From assembly GCA_900314855.1 (NCBI GenBank), contig OMWZ01000002.1, forward strand, positions 1-64,000: 64,000 nucleotides of DNA, read 5' to 3'. This document shows, piece by piece, positions 1 through 7,916 of the stretch; within the stretch, counting starts at the first letter, position 1; the number at the start of each line of letters is the position of its first letter. The notes beneath the pieces are model-generated. The model was not told where the DNA came from and did not search any database. It saw nothing but the letters and a program-made list of their open reading frames with translations. This stretch comes from an uncultured Selenomonadales bacterium. GTDB lineage: Bacteria; Bacillota; Negativicutes; Acidaminococcales; Acidaminococcaceae. The translations under genes and the position numbers were made by a program.

Positions 1-197
1 TCGCAGCGGCCGATGCCCCGGCCTTCGCTGTCGAGGTTGTCGATGGTCACGGTGATTTCCTGTCCCTTCCGGAACGGCGGGCGTCCCGCCGTTTCCCTCG
101 GGCGGCGTTCCCGTTCCGCCGTTCCCTTTTTCGTTTTTCTTGTCCGCTGCCCTTCCCGCCGCGCGGAGGCTTTGCGCGTTTTTTCCTGCATATCCAT
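1..197 (-). CDS. rlmD: 23S rRNA (uracil-5-)-methyltransferase, RlmD/TrmA family, N-terminal fragment
   Basis: The gene runs off the left edge, so only about 65 codons are visible. The start is ATG at 197, preceded by GGGAG at good spacing. The first 45 residues are strongly basic (Lys/Arg/Thr-rich). They are followed by the opening of a TRAM domain, ITVTIDNLDSEGRGIGRC, which is the RNA-binding module at the start of RumA/RlmCD-type SAM-dependent m5U methyltransferases. The catalytic domain lies outside the window, so family assignment rests on the TRAM motif alone. MiaB-type enzymes also carry TRAM, but at the C-terminus. The symbol is a best guess among rlmD, rlmCD and trmA-like paralogues. 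Confidence 0.6.
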   Translation of the reverse strand, partial: MDMQEKTRKASARREGQRTRKTKKGTAERERRPRETAGRPPFRKGQEITVTIDNLDSEGRGIGRC

Positions 198-213
198 ATC
201 TCTGTCTCCCGTC

Positions 214-246
214 AAAAAAATATGCGGATATTCCTACCCGCATATT
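214..246 (-). terminator. intrinsic terminator after the PerR-like gene
   Basis: On the minus strand a 9-bp stem (AATATGCGG / CCGCATATT) is followed directly by a T run. It lies between the stop of the regulator gene at 321 and the methyltransferase start at 197, so it should end the regulator transcript. Confidence 0.6.
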
Positions 247-320
247 ATATCATATCCTTTATCTCATTGTCTTTCGACCGGGCCCTCCCCATCGGGATCC
301 GTGCCTTTCGGCGCGTCCGG

Positions 321-863
321 TCAGTTGGCGACCTTGGTGGATTTTCTCCCCCGTTTCCCCTTGGCCGTCTTTGTGCCCTTGGCCGGACGGGCCTTGGCTG
401 CAGCAGCGCCGCTGCTTTCCGCCGTTGCCGTCGTTTCCGCATCCGCATCCGCTTCCGCCGCCTGTTCTTCCGCGATGGCGATCTGGCACTCCGGGCAGAT
501 GCCCTGGAACACCAGGTTGTGGTTGTCCATCCGGAACCCCGTCAGCTGGGCGATCTTGTCATCCAGGTCCTGAAAATATTCCAGGTCGTCGACGTTCATG
601 AATTTATGGCAGCGCGCGCACTGCACATGATAATGCTTCGTCAGCATATGGTCGTAGCAGTCGGCCGACCCGGGCACGGACACACGCCGCAGGAGGCCGC
701 TTTCCACGAGGGAATTCAAATTCCGGTACACCGTTCCTTTACTGATATCCGGGTAGTCCAGGACGATGCGGTTGTACACCTCTTCCGCTGTCGGGTGGTT
801 ACTCAGCGAGCGGACCGCGGCAATGACCAGCTGCCGCTGGATCGTATTCCGTTTCTTAAGCAC
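321..863 (-). CDS. perR: PerR/Fur-family metal-dependent repressor with basic C-terminal tail
   Basis: A Fur-family regulator: an N-terminal winged helix (TVYRNLNSLVESGLLRR is the recognition region) followed by a metal-binding dimerisation domain with two CxxC pairs (CARC, CPEC) of the structural zinc site. The stretch LTKHYHVQC and the following TGFRMDNHNLVFQGICPEC resemble PerR more than Fur, suggesting peroxide sensing. I place the start at GTG 863 because GGAGGAG lies 6 nt upstream; the ATG at 869 abuts that site and a TTG at 884 has none. Oddly, about 50 residues follow the second CxxC, first Ala/Glu/Asp-rich then Lys/Ala-rich like a histone H1 tail, which the family normally lacks. It is monocistronic, with its own promoter and terminator. 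Confidence 0.85.
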   Translation of the reverse strand: MLKKRNTIQRQLVIAAVRSLSNHPTAEEVYNRIVLDYPDISKGTVYRNLNSLVESGLLRRVSVPGSADCYDHMLTKHYHVQCARCHKFMNVDDLEYFQDLDDKIAQLTGFRMDNHNLVFQGICPECQIAIAEEQAAEADADAETTATAESSGAAAAKARPAKGTKTAKGKRGRKSTKVAN

Positions 864-956
864 AGACATCTCCTCCATTCTCAAATAACAACAACAGGTT
901 CTTTTTCCCCTATGTCTCTTTTTTTATATCGTCAATAAAAATCAATTCCTAATTAG

Positions 957-985
957 ATTATACGGAGTCGATTTTTAAAAGTCAA
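957..985 (-). promoter_or_regulatory. sigma-A-type promoter of the PerR-like gene
   Basis: TTGACT (985-980), a 17-nt spacer and TATAAT (962-957) on the minus strand. The AT-rich stretch just downstream includes the palindrome CTAATTAG, which could be part of an autoregulatory Per box, but I do not see a convincing 7-1-7 repeat. Confidence 0.7.
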
Positions 986-1021
986 CGGGCAGATAGTGTA
1001 CGAATTGTGAAATCAGGGCGC

Positions 1022-1050
1022 AAAAAAAGCCGCGTTCCCGCGGCTTTTTT
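1022..1050 (-). terminator. intrinsic terminator after the 1071-2447 gene
   Basis: A GC-rich stem (GCCGCG / CGCGGC) is flanked by A and T runs on both sides, so it can act in either direction. It lies 20 bp past the stop of the secreted-protein gene. Confidence 0.75.
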
Positions 1051-1070
1051 CACAATTCATGGACAAATTC

Positions 1071-2447
1071 TCATTTAGTAGTTTCTTTGCCAATAGTGTC
1101 TTCCTTTCCCCCGTCCCGGCCTGCTTTCCAGCGTTCGTAGAGGACGCGCATGCGGCCCGGCGCGGCAGTTTCCAGCGTATCCGTGTCCCCCGCTCCCCGA
1201 TTTTTGCCGGTTCCCTTCGCCGTCCGGGAAGGACGAGCTTCTTCCCGCGTCCAGAAAAGACGCAGGGGCAAATTGGACGCGCCCGGCGGGGACCACAGGA
1301 ATTCCTGCGTCGTGTACCCGTGCCCAAAGGTTTGGATCGTCTCCCGTTTATCCTGTTCCGAGAAAACAAGACTCGTCGGCGGAATATCGAGGACTTCCAT
1401 ACCGGACGGCCCGGCAGCGAGGGCCGCCCCGGAAAAATTGCCGCCCCAGGGATTCAGGCTGACGACGACAGGCTGCCGTTCCGTCGCCTCTCCCAGCGTG
1501 TAGACAACATGGTAAATGACGCCGTAATTGCCGTAGTCCGTCGTCGCCGTGCCGGAAACAGGGTCCGTGCCGCGCAGGAAAAACGGGTCGTCGGACACGC
1601 CCATGGTCAGGGCGTCAGCCTGGCCCGGCTGCAGGCGGATGGGCTTTTTCACGAAATACGTCAGGTCGCTGTGGTCGTAAATGCCCCGCAGGGGATGTTC
1701 GTCCATGGGCAGTTCCCTGGCCGTGGCCGCGAAGGCCGGGACATCGTCCCGCAGGCCCGTAAGCAGGACCAGGACTTCAACCGGGCCCCGCGTGCGGAAG
1801 TCGAACATACCCGTCAGCAGCTCCTGCGGCTTGACGCGCGTACCGACAAAACGGGCGTTCTTCGCCAGGGACAGGCCCTCCACAAAGTCACCCGCTTCCA
1901 GGCGCGTCACGGCCAGGTCCCGGCTGCCGTAAATATTGTAGTAGTCCGGCGCGGTCCCCGTGCGGCGGACTTTCTTCCGGTAGCTGTCGTAGTCCGCTCC
2001 GGGCAGGTCGGCGCGATGACGCGCGTAGTCCTCAAAGTAGCGCCGCTGGCTTTCCCGGGCAGCCTGGAAGTAGTCCTTGTTCGGGGTTCCGATGCCCCGG
2101 AGGCCCCACGTGATATAGGCGCGTTCCCCGACAGGTCGCAGGAGGACCGCCGCTTTCAGGGGTTCCCTGGTTTCGTTCAGGTGGTGCAGGAACAGGCGCG
2201 TGTCGCCATCGGCGATTCCCCGAAAGACGATTCCCTTTTCATAGATGCTTTCCGGGCTGTCGGAAAAGAAAAGGCGCGGGCCGCTCCATACGGTTTCCAC
2301 GGCAACGTCGTCGTAGGCTTTCGGTACGGGCTGTACCCCGCCGGCCAAAGCAGGATGGCCGGAAAATCCGGCCATCCCGAGCCACGCCAGGATGGCGCAG
2401 CCTTTTTTCGTCAGTTGTTTCCAGTTCATATGATTCGTCGGACGCAT
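1071..2447 (-). CDS. secreted protein of unknown function
   Basis: A 458-residue protein that I cannot assign. Residues 7-35 form a typical signal peptide: basic KQLTKKG, a hydrophobic core, and an ALA cleavage site. The rest is soluble and mixed, with the motifs GDTRLFLHHLNE, SLNPWGGNFSGA and TTQEFLWSPPGASNLPLRL, and a basic, low-complexity region near residues 405-420. It may resemble Bacillota surface proteins annotated as copper amine oxidase-like, but this is only a recollection. The ATG at 2447 has AGG directly against it; the ATG at 2429, which begins the signal peptide proper, is an alternative start. It begins 3 nt after the fsa stop, so it is cotranscribed with fsa. Confidence 0.6.
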   Translation of the reverse strand: MRPTNHMNWKQLTKKGCAILAWLGMAGFSGHPALAGGVQPVPKAYDDVAVETVWSGPRLFFSDSPESIYEKGIVFRGIADGDTRLFLHHLNETREPLKAAVLLRPVGERAYITWGLRGIGTPNKDYFQAARESQRRYFEDYARHRADLPGADYDSYRKKVRRTGTAPDYYNIYGSRDLAVTRLEAGDFVEGLSLAKNARFVGTRVKPQELLTGMFDFRTRGPVEVLVLLTGLRDDVPAFAATARELPMDEHPLRGIYDHSDLTYFVKKPIRLQPGQADALTMGVSDDPFFLRGTDPVSGTATTDYGNYGVIYHVVYTLGEATERQPVVVSLNPWGGNFSGAALAAGPSGMEVLDIPPTSLVFSEQDKRETIQTFGHGYTTQEFLWSPPGASNLPLRLFWTREEARPSRTAKGTGKNRGAGDTDTLETAAPGRMRVLYERWKAGRDGGKEDTIGKETTK

Positions 2448-2450
2448 CCT

Positions 2451-3098
2451 TTATTTTTTCAGGCTGTTGCGGTAGTCTTCCATAAATTTCGCCAGGCCTT
2501 TGTCCGTCAGGTCATGATGGACGAGTCCTGCCAGGACTTTCGTCGGGATCGTGGCAATATCCACCCCGGCGAGCATCACGCGGTCCACGTGCTCCTGGCT
2601 GCGAATGCTGGCGGCGATAATCTGCGTCGGCAGGCCGTAGGTGCGGAAGACCCGGACCAGGTTTTCCACGAAGGCGCAGCCGTCTTCGCCGATATCATCG
2701 AGGCGGCCGATAAAGGGGCTGACATAGGTCGCTCCGGCACGGGCGGCCAGCATGGCCTGTCCCAGGCTGAAGATAAGCGTGCAGTTCGTCCGGATGCCCT
2801 CGGCGCTGAGGATCTTAATGGCCTTCAGGCCTTCGGGGATGCAGGGAATCTTAACAACGACATTGTCGGCGATCCGGACGAGTTCCCGCGCTTCCCGCAC
2901 CATCCCTTCGCAATCCTGGCTGATGACTTCGGCGCTGACCGGTCCCGGAACCAGTTTGCAGATTTCGGGGATGACCTCTGCCTGGGTACGCCCCGACTTC
3001 GCGATGAGGGACGGATTGGTCGTCACGCCATATACGATGCCCTGATCGGCAAATTCCTTGATTTCTTCTACATTGGCCGTGTCCATAAAGATTTTCAT
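2451..3098 (-). CDS. fsa: fructose-6-phosphate aldolase / transaldolase-like (FSA/TalC)
   Basis: 215 residues, the usual length of the single-domain FSA/MipB (TalC) subfamily of class I aldolases. The N-terminus MKIFMDTANVEEIKEF and TTNPSLIAKSG are signature elements, and VVKIPCIPEGLKAIKIL holds the Schiff-base lysine. The enzyme either cleaves fructose 6-phosphate to dihydroxyacetone and glyceraldehyde 3-phosphate or acts as a transaldolase in the pentose phosphate pathway; sequence alone does not decide. It starts 17 nt after the zinc-ribbon gene and is followed 3 nt later by the secreted-protein gene, so the three form one operon. Confidence 0.9.
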   Translation of the reverse strand: MKIFMDTANVEEIKEFADQGIVYGVTTNPSLIAKSGRTQAEVIPEICKLVPGPVSAEVISQDCEGMVREARELVRIADNVVVKIPCIPEGLKAIKILSAEGIRTNCTLIFSLGQAMLAARAGATYVSPFIGRLDDIGEDGCAFVENLVRVFRTYGLPTQIIAASIRSQEHVDRVMLAGVDIATIPTKVLAGLVHHDLTDKGLAKFMEDYRNSLKK

Positions 3099-3115
3099 TG
3101 TACAGTCTCCTTTTC

Positions 3116-3319
3116 TTAAAACAGCCGCAGCTGGTCGTCATTGACGGGAAGCATGATATCGTCTTCCTTTTTTTTGCGGTTTTTGCCGGTCACCCAGCGT
3201 CCGCACCGGGGGCATTTCATTTCCGCGCCCGGCAAGGCCCACGCCAGATGAGTGCCGCATTTGGGACAGATGAACTCCACCTGCATCCCCGGCTCGATGC
3301 CTGGTTCGCGCTTTTTCAT
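3116..3319 (-). CDS. small zinc-ribbon protein
   Basis: 67 residues with two CxxC pairs, CPKCGTHLAW and CPRCGRWV, that would fold a zinc ribbon. Basic residues (KNRKKK) follow, then an acidic/hydrophobic end. The ribbon resembles small RNA- or DNA-binding ribbons, but no specific function can be given. ATG 3319 follows an AAGGAGG site. It is the first gene of the operon continuing into fsa. Confidence 0.75.
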   Translation of the reverse strand: MKKREPGIEPGMQVEFICPKCGTHLAWALPGAEMKCPRCGRWVTGKNRKKKEDDIMLPVNDDQLRLF

Positions 3320-3357
3320 GACAAGCCTCCTTCCGTCGCGGTTCCATAACCTGTTCC

Positions 3358-3386
3358 ATTATAGCAAATGGCCCCGACCCATACAA
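3358..3386 (-). promoter_or_regulatory. promoter of the zinc ribbon-fsa operon
   Basis: TTGTAT (3386-3381), 17-nt spacer, TATAAT (3363-3358) on the minus strand, about 40 nt upstream of the zinc-ribbon start. Confidence 0.7.
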
Positions 3387-3502
3387 GTCCGCAAATTTTC
3401 CGCGGCCAGGCCGGATTTATGGTATGATGAAGACAATGGGGCGACAGGCGCCGGCGGACGGGCCGGCCACCGCCCAACCACGGAGAAAGGAAGGAACACG
3501 AC

Positions 3503-3838
3503 ATGCTGGATCTGCGCGCGGAATTTGCGGCCCTGGGCTTTGACGAAGACACGGACGAGGACAAGGTGACGCTCTTCGCCATGGATTTTCCCGAGGGCCG
3601 GTTTATCACCGTTTCTGATGACAATGGCAAGATGCCCGAACGGGCCAAGGCGAATCTCGTCGTCGCCTGCTACGATGAGGAGGGCCGCTACCTGTGGGGC
3701 AGCGAGTTCAAGACCTTCATGGACCTGCAAAAGGTCTGTGCCGCCCATCCTGCCGGTTCGGCGGAGCTGCTCCAGGCTTTAAAGGACGCGTCCCGGACGC
3801 TGAAGGACGCGGAATGGACTACACCGTCGAAGCCTTGA
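3503..3838 (+). CDS. small conserved-looking protein of unknown function
   Basis: 111 residues, acidic at the N-terminus (GFDEDTDEDKVTLF), with an alternating beta/alpha pattern (RFITVSDDNGK, NLVVACYDEEGRYLWGSEF) and a C-terminal helix. There is no signal peptide, membrane segment or recognisable catalytic motif. A GAAAGGAAGG ribosome-binding site precedes the ATG. An extended -10 element (TGGTATGAT, near 3432-3440) may drive it. It stands alone between divergent neighbours and ends in a strong terminator, which supports it being a real transcription unit. Confidence 0.65.
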   Translation: MLDLRAEFAALGFDEDTDEDKVTLFAMDFPEGRFITVSDDNGKMPERAKANLVVACYDEEGRYLWGSEFKTFMDLQKVCAAHPAGSAELLQALKDASRTLKDAEWTTPSKP

Positions 3839-3850
3839 GCAAGACGGCAG

Positions 3851-3884
3851 AAGGAGGACCCCGCAAGGGGGCCCTCCTTTTTTG
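3851..3884 (+). terminator. strong intrinsic terminator
   Basis: GGAGG and CCCC pair with GGGG and CCTCC around a GCAA loop, followed by six T on the plus strand. It ends the 3503-3838 gene and lies between it and the converging phosphatase gene. Confidence 0.85.
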
Positions 3885-3918
3885 TCTCTTTTGGGGGGTG
3901 TCTTTTTTCGCGCGGTCC

Positions 3919-4698
3919 TTACGCGAGGAGGCAGGCCGCCAGGGCCTCTGGATCCGACACGATGCGCGCGGCGCCGGCGCGGACCAGGAAATCGTGGTCC
4001 CGGAAGCCCCAATCGACGCTGACGCAGGCCAGGCCGCTCCGGGCAGCCGTTTCCAGGTCCACTTCGGAATCGCCCACGTAGAGGGCATCCGAGGCGGCCA
4101 CGCCCAGGCTGTCCAGGGCCAGGCGGATCATGTCCGGCGCTGGTTTGCGGCGCCGTTCCGGACGCACGCCCAGGGCGCAGTCGAAGCAGCCCGGGAAGAG
4201 GGCGTCCGCCAGCTCCCGCACTTCGCTGTCGCCCTTGTTGGACACGACGGCCAGGCGCAGTCCCGCGCGGCGCAGCCGCCGCAGGAGTTCCGGGATACCC
4301 GCGTAGGGCGCGGTCTTTTCACGGCAATGGGCGTGATAATAGGGAGCGTACAGCTGCCGCAGCGTCTCTGCCTCGGCCCGGTCCGCCGGGGACAGGGCCA
4401 GGGGCTCCCGCCCCACCGGCAGGACGGAAGCCCCCATCGTCACGGCTTCGTCCATGGGCACGCCCCGCGCCGCCGCTAGGGCCCGCTGCATGGCCACGGA
4501 AGCCCCGCTCCCAAAGAAGCGGGCCACGTCACGGACCGTAAAGTCGTGGCGATGCCCTCGCGCGGCCAGAACATGGTTTAGGGAATCGGTCAAATCTCCC
4601 AGCGTATCCAACAGGGTTCCATCCATATCGAACAGGACGGCGCGCACCGTCTTCGCTCCCGTTGCAGGCGCGGCGGTCCGCGCCATCTGCGGGGTCAT
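3919..4698 (-). CDS. gph: HAD-family phosphatase, phosphoglycolate phosphatase-like
   Basis: HAD hydrolase with all four motifs in order: DMDGTLLDT (nucleophile Asp), VVSNKGD (motif II Ser), the Lys of RRKPAPDM (motif III) and GDSEVDLETA (motif IV acids). A helical C1 cap lies between motifs I and II. This is the Gph/PpaX layout, usually acting on 2-phosphoglycolate or pyrophosphate; the exact substrate is uncertain. ATG 4698 overlaps the stop of the upstream SIMPL gene by one base (TAATG), implying translational coupling. The first 16 residues before the HAD core are Ala/Thr-rich and may be dispensable. Base use is very GC-rich. Confidence 0.8.
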   Translation of the reverse strand: MTPQMARTAAPATGAKTVRAVLFDMDGTLLDTLGDLTDSLNHVLAARGHRHDFTVRDVARFFGSGASVAMQRALAAARGVPMDEAVTMGASVLPVGREPLALSPADRAEAETLRQLYAPYYHAHCREKTAPYAGIPELLRRLRRAGLRLAVVSNKGDSEVRELADALFPGCFDCALGVRPERRRKPAPDMIRLALDSLGVAASDALYVGDSEVDLETAARSGLACVSVDWGFRDHDFLVRAGAARIVSDPEALAACLLA

Positions 4699-5426
4699 TA
4701 CTGCAGGCCGAAGACGAGGCTGACCCGGGCCGATACGGTCAGCACGCCGGCACTCAGCTCCGTCCCCGTGGAAGCGGCGTCATTCTGCGCTTTCGCCTCC
4801 ATCAGGTAGGCCCGTCCCAGACGGAGGGGCGACGCCGTCGTGTTGAGGGACGCGTTCAGCAGGGTGCCGAGCTGACGGCCGCCGGCGCGGGCAACGACAG
4901 CCGCGCGGGCACGGGCGTTGGACACGGCCTGATCCAGCAGTTTGTTTTCATACAAGTTGCGGTCCTTCAGGTCGAAATCGACGTGGTTCACCGTCAGCCC
5001 GCTGCCGATGGCTTTGTCCAGGACAGGGCCCAGTTTCTTCAGGTTCGTCACGCGGATTTTGTATTCCGTCCGGGCCAGATAGCCGTCGGCTTTCTGTTTG
5101 TTCGAGTTCCGCTCATAAACATATTGCGGTTCCAGGCTGTACTGGATGTTCTGCACATCTTCGTCCGGAACCAGCTGCAGCCGCAGCTCCCGCGTCAGGG
5201 CCTGGATCTGCCGGGCCAGGCCTTCCCGTGCCTCGGCGGCCGTGGGGTTCTTCTGCTCCAATGTCCCGTAAATCACCGCCATGTCCGGCGCCACTTCCTC
5301 TTCGGCGCTGCCCGTGACGCTGATGCTGTCCCGGGACGCCTCGGCGGCAAAGGCCGGCGCGGCCGTCAGGGTGAACAAGGCCATACAGGTCAGGATAAAA
5401 GCCAGCAATTTCCGTTTCAGTCGCAT
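4698..5426 (-). CDS. SIMPL domain (DUF541) exported protein
   Basis: 242 residues. The N-terminus (MRLKRKLLAF, hydrophobic core, APAFA) is a clear Sec signal peptide. The mature part opens with ISVTGSAEEEVAPDMAVI, the signature of the SIMPL/DUF541 (BP26/OMP28) family, which forms ring-like periplasmic or extracytoplasmic assemblies. The C-terminus ends in the family's VSARVSLVFGL strand. ATG 5426 follows TAAGGAGG. Function in this family is poorly defined. It is translationally coupled to the HAD phosphatase and faces away from uraA. Confidence 0.85.
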   Translation of the reverse strand: MRLKRKLLAFILTCMALFTLTAAPAFAAEASRDSISVTGSAEEEVAPDMAVIYGTLEQKNPTAAEAREGLARQIQALTRELRLQLVPDEDVQNIQYSLEPQYVYERNSNKQKADGYLARTEYKIRVTNLKKLGPVLDKAIGSGLTVNHVDFDLKDRNLYENKLLDQAVSNARARAAVVARAGGRQLGTLLNASLNTTASPLRLGRAYLMEAKAQNDAASTGTELSAGVLTVSARVSLVFGLQ

Positions 5427-5476
5427 AAAAGTACCTCCTTAAATTTCGGGCGGCGTTGCCGCCCTGTACTGTTTCC

Positions 5477-5505
5477 ATTGTACAACGCCTTTTTCCTCAT
5501 TGCAT
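5477..5505 (-). promoter_or_regulatory. promoter of the SIMPL-phosphatase operon
   Basis: TACAAT (5482-5477) on the minus strand, 17 nt from ATGCAA (5505-5500). The -35 hexamer is weak but is exactly the complement of the uraA -35 box. TTGTACAA, an 8-bp palindrome, spans the -10. Confidence 0.5.
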
Positions 5506-5528
5506 TAATAGAAGAAAAGATTTACAAT
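5500..5528 (+). promoter_or_regulatory. promoter of uraA
   Basis: TTGCAT (5500-5505), 17-nt spacer, TACAAT (5523-5528). The roughly 60-nt leader shows no hairpin terminator and no PyrR-type motif, unlike the pyrB leader. Confidence 0.7.
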
Positions 5529-5594
5529 TAGTTCAAATATGCGGCCTGCCCGAATGTCAACGTCCTTATATCCCGGCTGCCAAGGAGGATTTTT

Positions 5595-6842
5595 ATGTCA
5601 CGTCGTGTCATCCAAGTAGAAGAACGTGTCCCCATTTCCTTATCCATCCCCCTGGGGATCCAGCATCTGTTCGCCATGTTCGGCGCCACGGTACTCGTCC
5701 CGTTCCTGTTCCACCTCAATCCGAACACTTGCCTCTTCATGAACGGCGTGGGCACCCTGCTCTACATTTTCCTGACCAAGGGAAAGATCCCTTCCTATCT
5801 GGGGTCGAGCTTCGCCTTCATTTCGCCGGTCCTGCTGATTCTCGCCAGCCACCCCTATACGGACGCCCAGTCGGGCTTTATCGTCTTCGGCCTGTTGTTC
5901 ATTTTGTTCGCCTTTCTCGTCAAGATGATCGGCACCCGCTGGATCGACTTGATTTTCCCGCCCGCGGCCATGGGTGCCATCATCGCCGTCATCGGCCTGG
6001 AACTGGCTCCGACGGCCGCTTCCATGGCGGGCCTGACGGGAGACCACATCGTTCTGAATAACGTCATCGTCTCCCTCTTCACCTTGGCCGTGACCGTCCT
6101 CGGCTCCGTCGCCTTCCGCGGCTTCCTGGCCATCATTCCGATTCTCATCGGCGTCGTCAGCGGCTACATCCTCGCTTTCTTTTTGGGCATGGTCGACCTG
6201 ACACCCGTCGTCCAGGCTCCCTGGTTCGCCCTGCCTCATTTCAGCGCCCCCACGTGGAACTGGAATGCCGTGGCGATTATCGCCCCGGCGGCCCTCGTTG
6301 TCCTGACGGAACATATCGGCCACCTCATGGTGACGGGGAACATCGTTGGCCGCGACCTGATCAAGGATCCCGGCCTGGACCATTCCCTGTTCGCCGACGG
6401 CTGTTCCAACATCCTGTCGGGCCTTTGCGGCGCCACGCCGAACACGACCTACGGGGAAAACATCGGCGTCATGGCCATTACGAAAGTCTACAGTGTCTGG
6501 GTCATCGGCACGGCGGCAGTCTTCGCCATTCTCTTGTCCTTCATCGGCAAACTGAGTGAACTTATCCATGGCATCCCGACGCCGGTCATGGGCGGCGTGT
6601 GCCTGCTTCTCTTCGGCGTCATCGCCGCTTCGGGCCTGCGCCTTTTGGTGGAACAAAAAGTCGACTACAGCCAGCCCCGCAACCTGACCATGACGGCCGT
6701 CATCCTAATCATCGGCCTGTCCGGCGCCAAGCTGACCTTCGGCTCCATCACCGTCCAGGGCATGGTCCTGGCAACCCTCGTCGCCATCCTCCTCTCCCTC
6801 GTCCTGCACCTGCTGGATTCCTTGCATCTCTTGCACGAATAA
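5595..6842 (+). CDS. uraA: uracil permease, NCS2 family
   Basis: 415 residues and about 14 hydrophobic segments, the usual UraA/PyrP architecture. The N-terminal IQHLFAMFGATVLVPFL and the central TEHIGHLMVTGNIVGRD and CGATPNTTYGENIGV are NCS2 uracil-transporter signatures; the Glu of TEHIGH and the Glu of YGENIG coordinate uracil in E. coli UraA. An AAGGAGG site precedes the ATG. It imports uracil with protons for pyrimidine salvage, complementing the de novo pyr operon at 45.7-55.4 kb. An AEC permease follows 23 nt later. Confidence 0.93.
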   Translation: MSRRVIQVEERVPISLSIPLGIQHLFAMFGATVLVPFLFHLNPNTCLFMNGVGTLLYIFLTKGKIPSYLGSSFAFISPVLLILASHPYTDAQSGFIVFGLLFILFAFLVKMIGTRWIDLIFPPAAMGAIIAVIGLELAPTAASMAGLTGDHIVLNNVIVSLFTLAVTVLGSVAFRGFLAIIPILIGVVSGYILAFFLGMVDLTPVVQAPWFALPHFSAPTWNWNAVAIIAPAALVVLTEHIGHLMVTGNIVGRDLIKDPGLDHSLFADGCSNILSGLCGATPNTTYGENIGVMAITKVYSVWVIGTAAVFAILLSFIGKLSELIHGIPTPVMGGVCLLLFGVIAASGLRLLVEQKVDYSQPRNLTMTAVILIIGLSGAKLTFGSITVQGMVLATLVAILLSLVLHLLDSLHLLHE

Positions 6843-6865
6843 AATCCCCCTAAAGGAGATATCCC

Positions 6866-7828
6866 ATGGAATGGACCCGCCTCGGCCTGGTCTTCGTCGA
6901 CATCGTCCTGCCCCTGCTGACAGGCTACCTGCTGAAGACCCACAATATCATATCGCGGCAGACCTGCGGGCGGCTGATCCAATTCAACGTCGTCGTCTTC
7001 TGTACATTCATCAACTTCATTTCCTTCTGGGGCCTGAAGTTATCCGCTTCCCTTTTGCTGCTTCCCCTGGCGTCGATCCTGCTGACCGTCGTACCCGGCC
7101 TTATCGGCTACCTCTTTTTCGCCGACGCGTTCCGGGACGAACTGGACCGCGGGGCCTACATCATTTCCTCTATGCTGTCGAACATCGGCACCTTGAGCGG
7201 CCTCAGCGCCTTCATCCTGTTCGGGGAGCCGGGGTTTGCCTATGTACAGCTCGTGGCGGCGCCGCAAAACTGCCTCATGGTCGCCGTCTGCTTTCCCCTG
7301 GCCCGCTTCTTCGTCGCCCGCCATGACGCCCAGCTGGCCGGAACCCGCCTGCGCCTGAGCGTCCGGGAAATGTTCTTCACCATCAACCAGATCGCCCTTT
7401 TGGGCATGCTCGGCGGTGTCCTGCTCCAGTCCCTGGATATCCCGCGGCCCGACATCCTCGGCACGGTCTTCCATTATATGGTCCACATCCTCGCCTGGGT
7501 GTCCCTGCTTCCTGTGGGATACCTGATCGATCTGGGCAGCGCCGGCAAGTATTACGGCAGCGTGCGGAACATCCTTTTCCAGCGCTTCCTTCTCGTTCCC
7601 GTCCTGTTCTACCTGCCGTTCCGGACAGCTTTCCGGGATCCCGTCGTTTTCGGCTCCGCCATGGTGTGCGCTTTCTCGCCGGCGGCCATCAACGCCGTCA
7701 TCACGGCACAACTCTACAAATTGAACGTGGATCTGACTATCGCGGGCTTCCTGCTCACGACGGTAGTCTACGTCCTCGCCGTCTTTCCCCTCCTGTTCCT
7801 GGCGTCCCGCTTCTGGGGATTCCTGTAA
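6866..7828 (+). CDS. AEC (auxin efflux carrier) family transporter
   Basis: 320 residues with about ten transmembrane segments in two five-helix halves, the PF03547 layout. The polar break in the middle of the protein and SPAAINAVITAQLYKLN near the end fit AEC permeases, which in Bacillota often export or import malate or other small carboxylates. Substrate cannot be inferred. AAAGGAG precedes the ATG; the gene starts 23 nt after uraA and ends at a strong terminator, so it is cotranscribed with uraA. The pairing with uraA might hint at a pyrimidine-related acid such as orotate, but this is speculation. Confidence 0.75.
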   Translation: MEWTRLGLVFVDIVLPLLTGYLLKTHNIISRQTCGRLIQFNVVVFCTFINFISFWGLKLSASLLLLPLASILLTVVPGLIGYLFFADAFRDELDRGAYIISSMLSNIGTLSGLSAFILFGEPGFAYVQLVAAPQNCLMVAVCFPLARFFVARHDAQLAGTRLRLSVREMFFTINQIALLGMLGGVLLQSLDIPRPDILGTVFHYMVHILAWVSLLPVGYLIDLGSAGKYYGSVRNILFQRFLLVPVLFYLPFRTAFRDPVVFGSAMVCAFSPAAINAVITAQLYKLNVDLTIAGFLLTTVVYVLAVFPLLFLASRFWGFL

Positions 7829-7852
7829 GGGCAAGGGCTGCGGGGCATGGAA

Positions 7853-7886
7853 AAAGGCCGGCATTCGAAAGAATGCCGGCCTTTTG
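7853..7886 (+). terminator. bidirectional terminator between the AEC permease and sepF genes
   Basis: A 13-bp perfect stem (AAGGCCGGCATTC / GAATGCCGGCCTT) with a GAAA loop, a T run on one side and an A run on the other. It serves the plus-strand uraA operon and the converging sepF gene. Confidence 0.9.
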
Positions 7887-7916
7887 TTCGTGTTGCCGTC
7901 TGCCTGCGTATCCGTG

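Noticed and set aside
940-962. A Per/Fur box at the PerR-like gene promoter
   Set aside because: Only the 8-bp palindrome CTAATTAG is symmetric; the expected 15-bp repeat is not there.
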